Assembly: GCF_965237655.1 (NCBI RefSeq)
Contig: NZ_CBDEGB010000002.1
Location: forward strand, 1,612,001-1,676,000
Source of the DNA: Poriferisodalis sp965237655
GTDB lineage: Bacteria > Actinomycetota > Acidimicrobiia > Acidimicrobiales > Poriferisodalaceae
Reading direction: 5' to 3'
Length of the DNA stretch: 64,000 nucleotides
Shown: piece by piece, positions 1 to 8,018 of the stretch
How positions within the stretch are numbered: the stretch's first letter is position 1
How the letters are laid out: each line of letters starts with the position of its first letter
Translations under genes and position numbers: made by a program
Notes under the pieces: generated by a model
Database searches by the model: none
Told to the model about the DNA's origin: nothing
The model's input: the letters and a program-made list of their open reading frames with translations, nothing else

Positions 1-274
1 CCCCGTCGCAGTCGACCGTGTCGGTTCCGGCGCCGGCGCGCAGCACCATGGCGAGCCGATCGGCAGCCTTGAACACCTTCCGCTTCACCTCGGTGCTGCG
101 CACGACCAGGACTTCGACGCCCTCGATGTGCTCGGCAAGTTCCTCGGCGGTCAGCTCGGGCTTAACGATGCAGTGGTGGCCCGAAGCCTCGAGCCGGCCG
201 AGACGGCCGGTATCGATATTGTCGGCAAAGAGAATGTGCATCGGCGTCACCGCTGGGACAGGGTTCGCGGTCAT
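1..274 (-). CDS. D-2-hydroxyacid dehydrogenase (phosphoglycerate dehydrogenase-like), N-terminal part
   Basis: Only the first 91 codons are inside the window; the gene runs off the left edge. The visible part begins with a beta strand ILFADNID, then VLVVRSTEV and LRAGAGTDTVD, which match the substrate-binding N-terminal fold of SerA-type 2-hydroxyacid dehydrogenases (residues contacting 3-phosphoglycerate or a similar 2-hydroxyacid). The NAD-binding domain is not visible. Two starts are possible: the ATG at 274, or the ATG at 241 directly before the first strand; neither has a clear ribosome binding site. SerA catalyses the first step of serine synthesis, but other 2-hydroxyacid dehydrogenases share this start, so the substrate is open. 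Confidence 0.75.
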   Translation of the reverse strand, partial: MTANPVPAVTPMHILFADNIDTGRLGRLEASGHHCIVKPELTAEELAEHIEGVEVLVVRSTEVKRKVFKAADRLAMVLRAGAGTDTVDCDG

Positions 275-397
275 AGCGCCGCCGCAGCGGCCGGGACATG
301 TACCCGCATGTCTAGCCAGTGTGCCAAACGCGCGGCCCTGCGCGGTGACACCTGTGTTTCCTCCTCTTGCCCGCTGTGCTCACGGGCCGCTCGGCCT

Positions 398-724
398 CTA
401 CAACAGTTGTCCCACGTCCAAGACAAGCAGGATCACCAGCAGCACGATGATCCCGGCGTTGAGCACGCTCACGGGCCATTTCCAACGGTGATCGGAGTTC
501 CACTGCCGCCTGATGCTGGCGACGTTCGCCCACAGTGCGACCAGCGAGATGGGAATGCCCACGGCAGGTCCGACGCCCGGCGCCAGCCCGATAAACGGTG
601 CGACGAACGGGAGGATCACGTAGGCGAGCGTGCAGCGGATCGCGGAGATCAGAATCGAGAACCGCAGCGATCGGGCGCTGGCCTCATCGAGCTCTGAAGC
701 TGCGGTTGCAGCGGTTCCGGTCAC
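398..724 (-). CDS. Small integral membrane protein
   Basis: A 108-residue protein with a charged N-terminus of about 20 residues and three predicted membrane spans at roughly residues 22-46, 50-68 and 86-106. The loop between spans 2 and 3 is rich in Arg, Trp and His (RRQWNSDHRWKW). I do not recognise the family. It starts with GTG and lies upstream of the 2-hydroxyacid dehydrogenase on the same strand with a gap of about 120 bases. Codon use is like its neighbours. The function is unknown; a role in the membrane is the only safe statement. Confidence 0.6.
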   Translation of the reverse strand: MTGTAATAASELDEASARSLRFSILISAIRCTLAYVILPFVAPFIGLAPGVGPAVGIPISLVALWANVASIRRQWNSDHRWKWPVSVLNAGIIVLLVILLVLDVGQLL

Positions 725-866
725 GGTGGCCCATTCTCGCAGCCCGTCCCCCCGTCACCACCCAGGTTGCAGCAGCCACAGGCTGCCGGGGTGCCGCCGG
801 GACGCTGGCAGCCGGTTGGCGAAGCGCCACTACCATCATCGGCAATCCACGGACTCAGGGGGAAGC

Positions 867-2057
867 ATGGCCGGTGCACTTGACGGAATTCGCGTTCTGG
901 ACCTGTCCACGCTGGTGCAGGGTCCCCAAGCCGCCGAGATGCTGCACGACCTCGGCGCCGAGGTGATCAAGATCGAGCTGCCGGGCATCGGCGACGTGGG
1001 CCGCCACGTGGACATGCTCGAGGATTTCGGCCACACGTCAGTGTTCATTGCCTGCAACCGGGGCAAGCGATCGGTGACGCTCGATCTGCGCGTCGAGGCG
1101 GGGCGGGAGGCATTCCTGCGCCTGGTGGAGACCTCCGACGTGGTCCTGTCGAACTTCAAGCCGGGCACGCTTGACGAGTGGGGCCTGAGCTACGACGAAC
1201 TGGCCGAAGTGAACCCCAGGATCATCTGGGCGGCAGGCAGCTTCTTGGGCCCCGTCGGGCCTGACGCCCAGCGCGAGGGTGCCGACATTGCAGGACAGGC
1301 CTCAGGCGGCGTGATTGCCTCCAGCGGGTATGACGGCGGGCCGCTGTCGACCTATGGCTCGCTCGTGGCCGACCATTGCGGCTCGCAGAACCTCCAGACC
1401 GGGGTTATTGCCGCGCTGTACGCCCGGGAGCGCACCGGCCTGGGCCAGCGAGTCGACGTCAGCCTGCTGGGCGGGCAGATCTGGCTGCAAGCGGTCGAGT
1501 ACACCCATCTGCTGCTCACTGGCAACGAGGCAGGGCGCTCGAACGGCGGGCATCCCCTGGTCCATGCGCTGTACGGCATCTTCCCCACTGCCGACGGCTA
1601 CATCGCCATGGCGGGCTGCCCAGAGCACCTGTGGCCAGGCATGTGCAGGGCCATCGAGCGTCTCGACATGGTGGACCATCCGACGTTCAACGCCTATTTC
1701 GTGAGCCGGGAAGTGGCCGCCGAGATGCGGGCGTTCTTCATCGAGGTGTTCGAGACACGCACCACCGAGGAATGGTCGAAGCGGCTCGAAGCCGAGGAGC
1801 AGAGGTTCTGCCCGGTCCGCTCGCACTCCGAAGTGGTGGCCAGTGACCAGCCGTATGCCAACGGCTACCTGGGCAAGGCCGACCATGACGAGTGGGGCGA
1901 GCAGACCTGGGTGGGCTGCCCCATCACCATGAGCGACACGCCCACGCGGTTCAGCAACCAGGTGGCCGAGCTCGGACAGCACACCGAGGAGGTGCTGCTC
2001 GAGGCCGGCGCTGAGTGGGAGGAACTCGAGCAGTGGCGTGAGGCGGGTGCCTGGTAG
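867..2057 (+). CDS. Class III CoA-transferase (CaiB/BaiF family)
   Basis: A 396-residue cytoplasmic enzyme of the formyl-CoA/carnitine CoA-transferase family, which moves CoA between carboxylic acids. The start begins GIRVLDLSTLVQGPQAAEML, followed by GADIAGQASGG and HALYGIFPTADGYIAMA, and near the end RSHSEVVASDQPYANGYL; all are family blocks in the usual order and the length is normal. The ATG at 867 is preceded by AGGGGGA, which fixes the start over longer upstream readings. The substrate cannot be told from sequence. The gene stands alone and converges on the dihydroorotase-like gene. Its last codons and stop are part of a short tandem duplication. Confidence 0.9.
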   Translation: MAGALDGIRVLDLSTLVQGPQAAEMLHDLGAEVIKIELPGIGDVGRHVDMLEDFGHTSVFIACNRGKRSVTLDLRVEAGREAFLRLVETSDVVLSNFKPGTLDEWGLSYDELAEVNPRIIWAAGSFLGPVGPDAQREGADIAGQASGGVIASSGYDGGPLSTYGSLVADHCGSQNLQTGVIAALYARERTGLGQRVDVSLLGGQIWLQAVEYTHLLLTGNEAGRSNGGHPLVHALYGIFPTADGYIAMAGCPEHLWPGMCRAIERLDMVDHPTFNAYFVSREVAAEMRAFFIEVFETRTTEEWSKRLEAEEQRFCPVRSHSEVVASDQPYANGYLGKADHDEWGEQTWVGCPITMSDTPTRFSNQVAELGQHTEEVLLEAGAEWEELEQWREAGAW

Positions 2058-2094
2058 CGGTGTGAGGCAGGTGCTTGGTAGCGGTGTGAGGCAC
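2037..2094 (+). repeat. 24-bp tandem duplication over a stop codon
   Basis: About 2.4 copies of a 24-base unit (2037-2060, 2061-2084, partial 2085-2094), differing by only a few bases. The first copy holds the end and TAG stop of the CoA-transferase gene; the second copy carries a second stop codon. The duplication leaves the protein unchanged and simply repeats the gene end in the intergenic space. Confidence 0.85.
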
Positions 2095-2134
2095 AGCTGA
2101 GCCGCGGCCGCGTCGTCGAGGACGGGCCCTCCGC

Positions 2135-3436
2135 TTAACCGCAGAGCTCACCGCCGGATACCACGGGGCGGCCAGCCAGCACAGTGTGACGCACCTTGCC
2201 GGTGAGTTCGCGACCCGCCCATGGCGTGTTGCGACTGCGTGACTGAAGCCCGTCGGCGTGGATCGTCCAGCGCTGGGTCGGATCGAACACAGCGAGGTTG
2301 GCGGGCATCCCGGCTTCGACGAGATGACCGTGCTCGGCGATGCCGGCGATGCGTGCCGGAGCCATCGAGACCACCTCAATAAATCGGGCGGGCGACATTG
2401 CCCCCGTCGCCACCAGCTCTGACCAGATCACCGACGCCATCGTCTCGACACCGGTCATGCCCGGGGCGGCATCGCGCAGCGATGTGTCCTTGAGCGAGGC
2501 GTGATGCGGCGCGTGATCGGTGGCAACCGCGTCGAGAGTGCCGTCGACGATGGCGCGGCGCAGCGCCTCGACATCGCTGCGCAGGCGCAGCGGAGGATTC
2601 ATCTTGCCGGTCGTACCGAGGCGCTCGACATCGTCCTCGGTGAGCACCAGATGCTGTGGCGTCACTTCGGCGGAGACGGCGACGTTGTCGCGCTTGGCCT
2701 GTGCGACCAGCTCCATGGCGTCAGCGGTGGAGAGGTGCAGGACGTGGTAACGGCCGCTGGTGCGCCTGGCCAGTTCGATGTCACGCCGCACCACCGACAC
2801 CTCCGCAGCTGCCGGACGGCCCCGGACGCCGAGCCGCCGCGCCACGAGACCCTCGTTGATGACTCCCCCGGCAACCATCTGCGGGTCTTCGGCGTGCTGG
2901 CTGACAACCGAGCCGGGCAGGCCGACGGTGGCGGCGAGCGCTGCTTCCATGAGAGCATCGTCGGCCACGCAGTCACCGTCGTCGGTGAAGACTCTCACGC
3001 CGGCGTCGTACAGCGCCGCGAAATCAGTGAGCCGCTCCCCCGCGCGACCGACCGTGATGGCTGCCGAGGTTCGGACATCGCATGGCGCTCCGGTTGCCAG
3101 CGCCAGTACTTCTCGGACCATGTCGGGCGTGTCGATCGCAGGGGTGGTGTTCGGCATCATCACGCACGCGGTCACGCCTCCCATGGCAGCTCCGGCAGCT
3201 CCCGAGGCGATGTCCTCGCTGTCGGTCCCGCCAGGAGTGCGGAAGTGCACCTGGATGTCGACGAAGCCGGACATCACCAACGCAGCCGAGGCATCCAGCG
3301 TCCGCCGGGCAGGTGGTCCTTCCCCGGCCGGCACGATTGTCGATATGCGCCCGTCCTCGACGACGACATCGACTGGCTGGGTCACACGCTCGGGGTCGAC
3401 CAGGCACCCGCCCGAGATCACCAGATCGGCTGCCAC
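2135..3436 (-). CDS. Dihydroorotase-like amidohydrolase (altered metal site)
   Basis: A 433-residue cyclic amidohydrolase of the dihydroorotase type, which would close carbamoyl-aspartate to dihydroorotate in pyrimidine synthesis. Visible family marks are FTDDG near 150, SQHAED at 179-184, LHLST at 233-237, GKMNPPLR near 278-285 and ATDHAPHH at 305-312. The usual N-terminal metal motif HxHxR reads QVHFR here (Gln62, His64, Arg66), so the first metal-binding His is replaced. No other pyr gene is nearby. It could be an enzyme with an altered metal site, a different amidohydrolase, or a non-catalytic homologue like the known inactive dihydroorotase partners of aspartate transcarbamylase. Confidence 0.82.
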   Translation of the reverse strand: MAADLVISGGCLVDPERVTQPVDVVVEDGRISTIVPAGEGPPARRTLDASAALVMSGFVDIQVHFRTPGGTDSEDIASGAAGAAMGGVTACVMMPNTTPAIDTPDMVREVLALATGAPCDVRTSAAITVGRAGERLTDFAALYDAGVRVFTDDGDCVADDALMEAALAATVGLPGSVVSQHAEDPQMVAGGVINEGLVARRLGVRGRPAAAEVSVVRRDIELARRTSGRYHVLHLSTADAMELVAQAKRDNVAVSAEVTPQHLVLTEDDVERLGTTGKMNPPLRLRSDVEALRRAIVDGTLDAVATDHAPHHASLKDTSLRDAAPGMTGVETMASVIWSELVATGAMSPARFIEVVSMAPARIAGIAEHGHLVEAGMPANLAVFDPTQRWTIHADGLQSRSRNTPWAGRELTGKVRHTVLAGRPVVSGGELCG

Positions 3437-3483
3437 CGCCTCACCCTAAGCCTGAGCGGAACGGTCACAGCGTGAGCGGCGAA

Positions 3484-3550
3484 GTGTCCGGCAGTCTGTG
3501 CGCAAAAATGCCGTCTGTGGCGGCAAAATTGCACACAGAATCGAGACAGC
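3484..3550. repeat. Interspersed palindromic repeat, copy 1
   Basis: A 45-base imperfect palindrome (3495-3539) with 19-base arms and a 7-base centre TCTGTGG, inside about 67 bases that recur at 24543-24606. It lies between the divergent starts of the dihydroorotase-like gene (3436) and the oxygenase gene (3573), so it could act as an operator or be an inserted small repeat. The arms pair at 15 of 19 positions. Confidence 0.7.
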
Positions 3551-3572
3551 CTCACCCGGTACGGTTTCGGTC

Positions 3573-4469
3573 ATGACGCTCGCAGACGCACGCCCGACAG
3601 CAAGCGAACTCATCTCGGACGCCCAGCGCGCCGACTACGAGGCGAACGGCTACCTGTGTTTGCCTGATTTTGTCGGCGCCGATTGGCTCGATGAGCTTCG
3701 GGCCGTCACGACGGAGTTCATCGAGGCCAGCCGGGCGGAGACCACGCCTGGCAAGGTCTTCGACCTCGAACCCACGCACACGGCTGACGCACCGAGGCTG
3801 CGGCGCCTGATCTCGCCGGTAGACCAGCACCCGACGTACGCCCGGTTCACGTTCGAAGGGCCGCCGGCGCAACTGGCTGCTGCGCTGCTCGGCGGCCCGG
3901 TGCGCTACCACCACTCCAAACTCAACTTCAAATGGTCCGACGGCGGCGAGGAGGTGAAGTGGCACCAGGACATCCAGTTCTGGCCGCACACCGACTTCAC
4001 GCCGCTGACGATCGGGGTGTATCTCTCAGACGTCGATCCGGAGATGTCGCCGATGGGTGTGCTTCCGGGCAGCCATCTGGGGTCGCTGTATGACCTGTAT
4101 GGGTCCGACGGAAGCTGGGCCGGGGCGATGAGCGACGACGACGCTGCCGGGCTCGACCTCGACGCCATGGAGTATCTGGGTGGTCCGGCGGGTTCGGTCA
4201 CGGTTCACAACTGCTGCATGGTGCATGGCTCGATGCCGAACAACTCGCCACGGCCCCGGCCGCTGCTGCTGCAGACGTACTCGGCGCTGGAGTCATATCC
4301 GATTGCGAATTGCGGTGTGAACGGTGTCACCGGTCGCAACGGCGGGCGGATCTGCGGTGGGGAGGCCACCCAGGAGCTCACGATCGAGGGACGGGCGATG
4401 CATGTCGCGCCCGACTGGTCACGCAAGGGTCCGCCCACCATCTTCGGCTCCCAGCAGAAGGACGACTGA
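3573..4469 (+). CDS. Phytanoyl-CoA dioxygenase family protein
   Basis: A 298-residue Fe(II)/2-oxoglutarate-dependent oxygenase of the PhyH type, which hydroxylates a small organic substrate in the cytoplasm. The iron motif HxD is seen as WHQD (His131, Asp133); a distal His is in VTVHNCCMVHGSMPNN (His212 or His218), followed by an Arg-rich stretch near 226-230 that would bind 2-oxoglutarate. The chosen ATG follows ACGGTTTCGGTC with no strong ribosome binding site. It lies 46 bases before the APH-DUF6285 gene and is probably cotranscribed with it. The family covers many substrates and none is predicted. Confidence 0.85.
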   Translation: MTLADARPTASELISDAQRADYEANGYLCLPDFVGADWLDELRAVTTEFIEASRAETTPGKVFDLEPTHTADAPRLRRLISPVDQHPTYARFTFEGPPAQLAAALLGGPVRYHHSKLNFKWSDGGEEVKWHQDIQFWPHTDFTPLTIGVYLSDVDPEMSPMGVLPGSHLGSLYDLYGSDGSWAGAMSDDDAAGLDLDAMEYLGGPAGSVTVHNCCMVHGSMPNNSPRPRPLLLQTYSALESYPIANCGVNGVTGRNGGRICGGEATQELTIEGRAMHVAPDWSRKGPPTIFGSQQKDD

Positions 4470-4515
4470 GTCGCTGCAGCGCCGGATACGCCGCCGCCGA
4501 GAGGTTCGCCCAGAC

Positions 4516-6102
4516 ATGAGCGATGACCGCCAGCACGTGCTGCCCGAGTTCGTCGAAGCGCTCGACGCTGTCGTGCGGCGCGAGATCGACGACTGCGACG
4601 GGCTGATCGACGCCGAGCGGCTCAGCGGCGGGGCGAGCATGGAGACGTATCGGCTTCGGTGCTTGCGAGCGTCGGACCCCGACGGCGTGTTCGACATCTG
4701 CCTGCGGCGGGGGCCTGACGGCATGGACCGCGAGGGCGACAACGTCACCGGCGTCGAAGCCGAGGCCCTCTGCATGAGCACGGCTCGTCTGGCGGGCGTG
4801 CCAGAGCCCGAGGTGCTCTACGTACTGGCCCCGGGGGACGGCGTCGGTGCGGGCTTCATCATGGAATGGCTGGACGGGGTCACGCTCGGTGCTCGCATCG
4901 CTCGGGCTGCCGAGCTTGAAGGGGTGCGGTCGCAGCTGGCATTTCGCTGCGGGCAGGAAATGGCGCGCATTCATGGGATCGATGTGGGCGCGACCGGCCT
5001 GGGCGATGTGCTGCGGCGCGCCCAGCCCAGCGAGTATCTCACCGAGACCTGGGATCGCTACAGGGAGCTGCCGACGCCACAGCCGATGATCGACTACGCC
5101 GCCCGCTGGCTGGCCACCCAGCTTGAGGGACAGGATCCGGTCGAGCTAACGCTGGTGCACAACGATTTCCGCAATGGCAATGTGATGGTGGACCCAGAAG
5201 CTGGGCTTGTCGCGGTGCTGGACTGGGAAACGGCCCACATCGGCGATCCGATGCGAGATCTTGGCTGGATGTGCACCAATTCGTGGCGGTTCGGGCAGCG
5301 GCATCTGCCGGTTGGCGGCTTCGGGCGCTACGAGGACCTGTTTGCGGGTTACGAGGATGTGGCCGGGGTGCCGGTCGACCCCGAACGGGTGCAGTACTGG
5401 GAGGTGTTCGGGTCGTTCTGGTGGGCCGTGGGGTGCCTGGGGATGGCCGATCGGTACCGCCAGGGTTCCGACGCCACCGTCGAGCGCCCGGCCATCGGCC
5501 GTCGCAGTTCCGAGTGCCAGCTGGACTGTGCGCATCTCATCATTCCGGGACCGGTCGAGTTCTTGCCTGCGGTGCATTCGCTGGGGCTGCTTCGGTCCGA
5601 TTTCGGCCGTCGGACTGGGGAGGTGTCAGCACTCGGGGGCAGTATGACGAGCGCGGAGGCGAACGCTGCGGCCGGGGACATGCCCCGTGTCGACGAAATC
5701 CTCGAGAGTGTTCGGGACTTCCTGCACGGGGAGGTACGGCAGGCCACCGAGGGCCGAACGAGCTTCTTGGCGCTCGTGGCGGGCAACTCCATCGACATTG
5801 CGCTGCGTGAGCGGCTGATTGGCCCGCAGCTGCATCGCTACGAACTGGCTCGGCTGACCTCGCTGGTGGGCTCCCCCGCAGAGAGAGGTACCGGCGTGCC
5901 TATGGCTGTGGCTGACGCCGAGGTTGCCGAGCAGGTCATCGAACTGCGCTGGCGGCTCGTGCATCGGCTGCGGGACGGAACCATGGCGCTCGACACGGAC
6001 GGGCTCGCCGAGTACCTGCGGACCTCAGTGGCCCATCAGGTCGCGATCGATCAGCCGAAATACTCGGCGTTCCGTTTTCTCGCCGCGGAGGCCAGCGAGT
6101 AG
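4516..6102 (+). CDS. APH-type phosphotransferase fused to DUF6285
   Basis: A 528-residue protein. Residues about 20-330 form an aminoglycoside-phosphotransferase/kinase-like domain with the catalytic loop HNDFRNGN near 215-222 and the metal residue in LDWE near 236-239. Such kinases are often found with acyl-CoA enzymes. From about residue 377 (MTSAEANAAAG) a DUF6285 domain follows: helices with RVDEILESVRDFL, FLALVAGNSIDIALRE and a final ELRWRLVHRLRDGTM. In many genomes the two domains are separate neighbouring genes, so this looks like a natural fusion that keeps the old second start codon as an internal Met. Substrate unknown. Confidence 0.85.
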   Translation: MSDDRQHVLPEFVEALDAVVRREIDDCDGLIDAERLSGGASMETYRLRCLRASDPDGVFDICLRRGPDGMDREGDNVTGVEAEALCMSTARLAGVPEPEVLYVLAPGDGVGAGFIMEWLDGVTLGARIARAAELEGVRSQLAFRCGQEMARIHGIDVGATGLGDVLRRAQPSEYLTETWDRYRELPTPQPMIDYAARWLATQLEGQDPVELTLVHNDFRNGNVMVDPEAGLVAVLDWETAHIGDPMRDLGWMCTNSWRFGQRHLPVGGFGRYEDLFAGYEDVAGVPVDPERVQYWEVFGSFWWAVGCLGMADRYRQGSDATVERPAIGRRSSECQLDCAHLIIPGPVEFLPAVHSLGLLRSDFGRRTGEVSALGGSMTSAEANAAAGDMPRVDEILESVRDFLHGEVRQATEGRTSFLALVAGNSIDIALRERLIGPQLHRYELARLTSLVGSPAERGTGVPMAVADAEVAEQVIELRWRLVHRLRDGTMALDTDGLAEYLRTSVAHQVAIDQPKYSAFRFLAAEASE

Positions 6103-6189
6103 CCCGTCGCCGCCGAGTTCTGGACTCGTCGCGTCCGCGGTTCGCAGCCTCAGCACCAGAGGGCGAGCAGGACGTCTGCGGTCGTCCCC

Positions 6190-7419
6190 TCACACTAGTA
6201 CGCCCAGCGGCACTGCGGCAATCCGGTCCGAGAGCTGGTACGCCGTCGTCCCTGGATGAACGACGAGACCGGCGTGGAAGGCATCGCCCGCTCGTTCGCG
6301 CAGCGACACGAGTTGCTTCGCGTCAGCAGGTTGTACCGCCCCTGACAGCTTCATCTCGAAAGCGATGAATCCGCCTTCGGGCAGGTCGGCAATCAGGTCG
6401 ACCTCATGGTCGCCGCCGGCCGAACGCAAGTGGCCGAACCGCCAGCCCAATCTCTCGGCCTCAGCAGTGGCACGTATCTGTCCGACCGCAGCGCTCTCGA
6501 ACAACTCGCCCAGCCGACGGCGGTCGCCCGCGAGCACCGCAGCAGTCTCGAAGTGATCGGCGGCTGCGAATGCGGCATCGACGAAGTGCCGTTTTGGCCG
6601 CTTGGTCAGGCGCTTGAGCCGGTTGTGCGACCAGCCACGCAGCTCCTCGATGAGGCCCATCCGGTCAAGCAGATCGTGATACGTCTCAGCCGTCGCCTTC
6701 GCGATGTCGGCAGCACGATGGATGGACGCATGCTCGGCACCGGTGCCGATCACGGCCCCGTACGCCTGGACATACCGGCGCAGCTTTCGCGTATGGCGTG
6801 CGCCGGGCGCAATCTCGGCAAGGTCACGAGAGACGGCCAGGTCCAGGTACGAACGTACGGCATCTTGCTGGTCTTCAGTAGGCAGGCCCAGATATCCGGG
6901 CAGACCTGAATCGGTCGTCGAAGAGACCTGTTCGGCGGTAGAGACTGGCGATTGTGCCCCTCGCGCGGCGTCGATCCCGCCGTTGGCGATGTCGGCCAAG
7001 GGGATCACTGGCGGCACTCCGCGCCGCTCGCACAGCGTCATCGGCCGGAGCCGCAACGGCATGATGCGACCGGCGCCGGCATGGATGTCGGCGGTGACCG
7101 CTCCCCTCGATGAACCGCTCAGGATGAAGCGGCCAGGTGTGCGATCGTCGTCGATCATGCGACGGACGGCATCCCAGACGGTCGGGACGCGCTGCCATTC
7201 ATCGATCAGAATCGGATTCGGCAGCCCCGCCAACGCCGCCTCCGGATCGTTTGCTGTTAGCGCTGCCGTTGGCGGATGGTCCAACCGCAGCGTCGAAGCG
7301 GCGAGACGCGCGCCCGTGCTGGTCTTTCCGACGCCTCTGATGCCCTCGATCACACAAGCTGGATGGATGGACAGCAGACGTGCCAACCGTGCATCCGCAT
7401 GCCGTCGCAAGTACTCCAT
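6190..7419 (-). CDS. AAA ATPase with DUF4143 domain
   Basis: A 409-residue protein of the AAA_14/DUF4143 type. Walker A is GIRGVGKTST (residues 26-35), Walker B PILIDEWQRV around residue 70, and a sensor segment FILSGSS is near 98. The C-terminal half contains the DUF4143 region with a nuclease-like strand pair HEVDLIADLPEGGFIAFEMKL, which resembles the D-ExK pattern of PD-(D/E)XK folds. Members are scattered, often isolated, and of uncertain role. ATG at 7419 is preferred to an upstream TTG. The start lies beside an AT-rich inverted repeat that probably controls it. No partner gene is visible. Confidence 0.82.
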   Translation of the reverse strand: MEYLRRHADARLARLLSIHPACVIEGIRGVGKTSTGARLAASTLRLDHPPTAALTANDPEAALAGLPNPILIDEWQRVPTVWDAVRRMIDDDRTPGRFILSGSSRGAVTADIHAGAGRIMPLRLRPMTLCERRGVPPVIPLADIANGGIDAARGAQSPVSTAEQVSSTTDSGLPGYLGLPTEDQQDAVRSYLDLAVSRDLAEIAPGARHTRKLRRYVQAYGAVIGTGAEHASIHRAADIAKATAETYHDLLDRMGLIEELRGWSHNRLKRLTKRPKRHFVDAAFAAADHFETAAVLAGDRRRLGELFESAAVGQIRATAEAERLGWRFGHLRSAGGDHEVDLIADLPEGGFIAFEMKLSGAVQPADAKQLVSLRERAGDAFHAGLVVHPGTTAYQLSDRIAAVPLGVLV

Positions 7420-7420
7420 G

Positions 7421-7473
7421 CACAAAAGACTAATCGGTTATCCATTAAATAGCTATTCAATTAGTCGTTTGTG
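7421..7473. promoter_or_regulatory. AT-rich inverted repeat at ATPase gene start
   Basis: Arms CACAAAAGACTAAT (7421-7434) and ATTAGTCGTTTGTG (7460-7473) pair at 13 of 14 positions around a 25-base spacer. The block is far richer in A and T than the surroundings and sits directly before the ATPase start codon on the minus strand. An operator overlapping a promoter is the simplest reading; it could instead be the end of an inserted segment. Confidence 0.6.
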
Positions 7474-7510
7474 TGAGTCGCCAATGAACGCATCTCGTTG
7501 GGGCTATCAG

Positions 7511-7936
7511 TTATCGCCAGAGGGCGAGCAGGACGCCGATCACGCAGTAGGAGATCAGCGGGTAGCCGACGTTGATCGCCAGCAGGCGCACGCTGCGACC
7601 CTCAAAGGTGTAGTTGACGCCATGGGACGTGAACACGAACCCGATCGCCGCCAGCAGACCAAGGCCGAGCCCTTCGCCGAAGGTGTCAGCGTCCAATCCC
7701 TGCGCCAGCAGCGCCAGAGCGAACGTGAACACGGCCGCCAGCACGATGGCGACGACGTAGGGGTACCACTGCCGAGGGGTTCCCTTCATCGCAGTCATGT
7801 CATCGTCGGTAAGGCCCACCTCGGCCATCCATGGCTTGGCCAGCGTGCTGTACCACGCCGCACCCAGCACCTGGTTGAAAATCACCGCCACGATGATCGC
7901 CCAGTAGTTCAAGCTGCCGAAGTCCATGCCGTCCAT
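7511..7936 (-). CDS. DUF1761 family membrane protein
   Basis: About 141 residues with four predicted membrane spans. The N-terminal NYWAIIVAVIFNQVLGAAWYS, a TPRQWYPYVVAIVLAA segment, the glycine-rich LGLGLLAAIGFVFTSHGVNY and a final ISYCVIGVLLALW span fit DUF1761 proteins. ATGs at 7936 and 7927 are both possible; a longer reading up to 7978 adds only charged residues unlike the family. The function of the family is unknown. It is read away from the nuclease lipoprotein gene, with which it shares a short divergent spacer. Confidence 0.75.
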   Translation of the reverse strand: MDGMDFGSLNYWAIIVAVIFNQVLGAAWYSTLAKPWMAEVGLTDDDMTAMKGTPRQWYPYVVAIVLAAVFTFALALLAQGLDADTFGEGLGLGLLAAIGFVFTSHGVNYTFEGRSVRLLAINVGYPLISYCVIGVLLALWR

Positions 7937-8018
7937 TTCCGAAGCGTAGGTGTCATCTGCTCGAGCTCGAATCGGCATCCGGCACTGAGACTCCGGTGGC
8001 TCCTACATTTCGGGCCAG

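Noticed and set aside
275..397. Small gene between the first two genes
   Set aside because: Frames there overlap conserved neighbours or lack starts; nothing convincing.
725..866. Gene or RNA upstream of the CoA-transferase
   Set aside because: The in-frame extension of the CoA-transferase is Arg/Ser-rich and has no family match; the ATG with AGGGGGA at 867 is clearly better.
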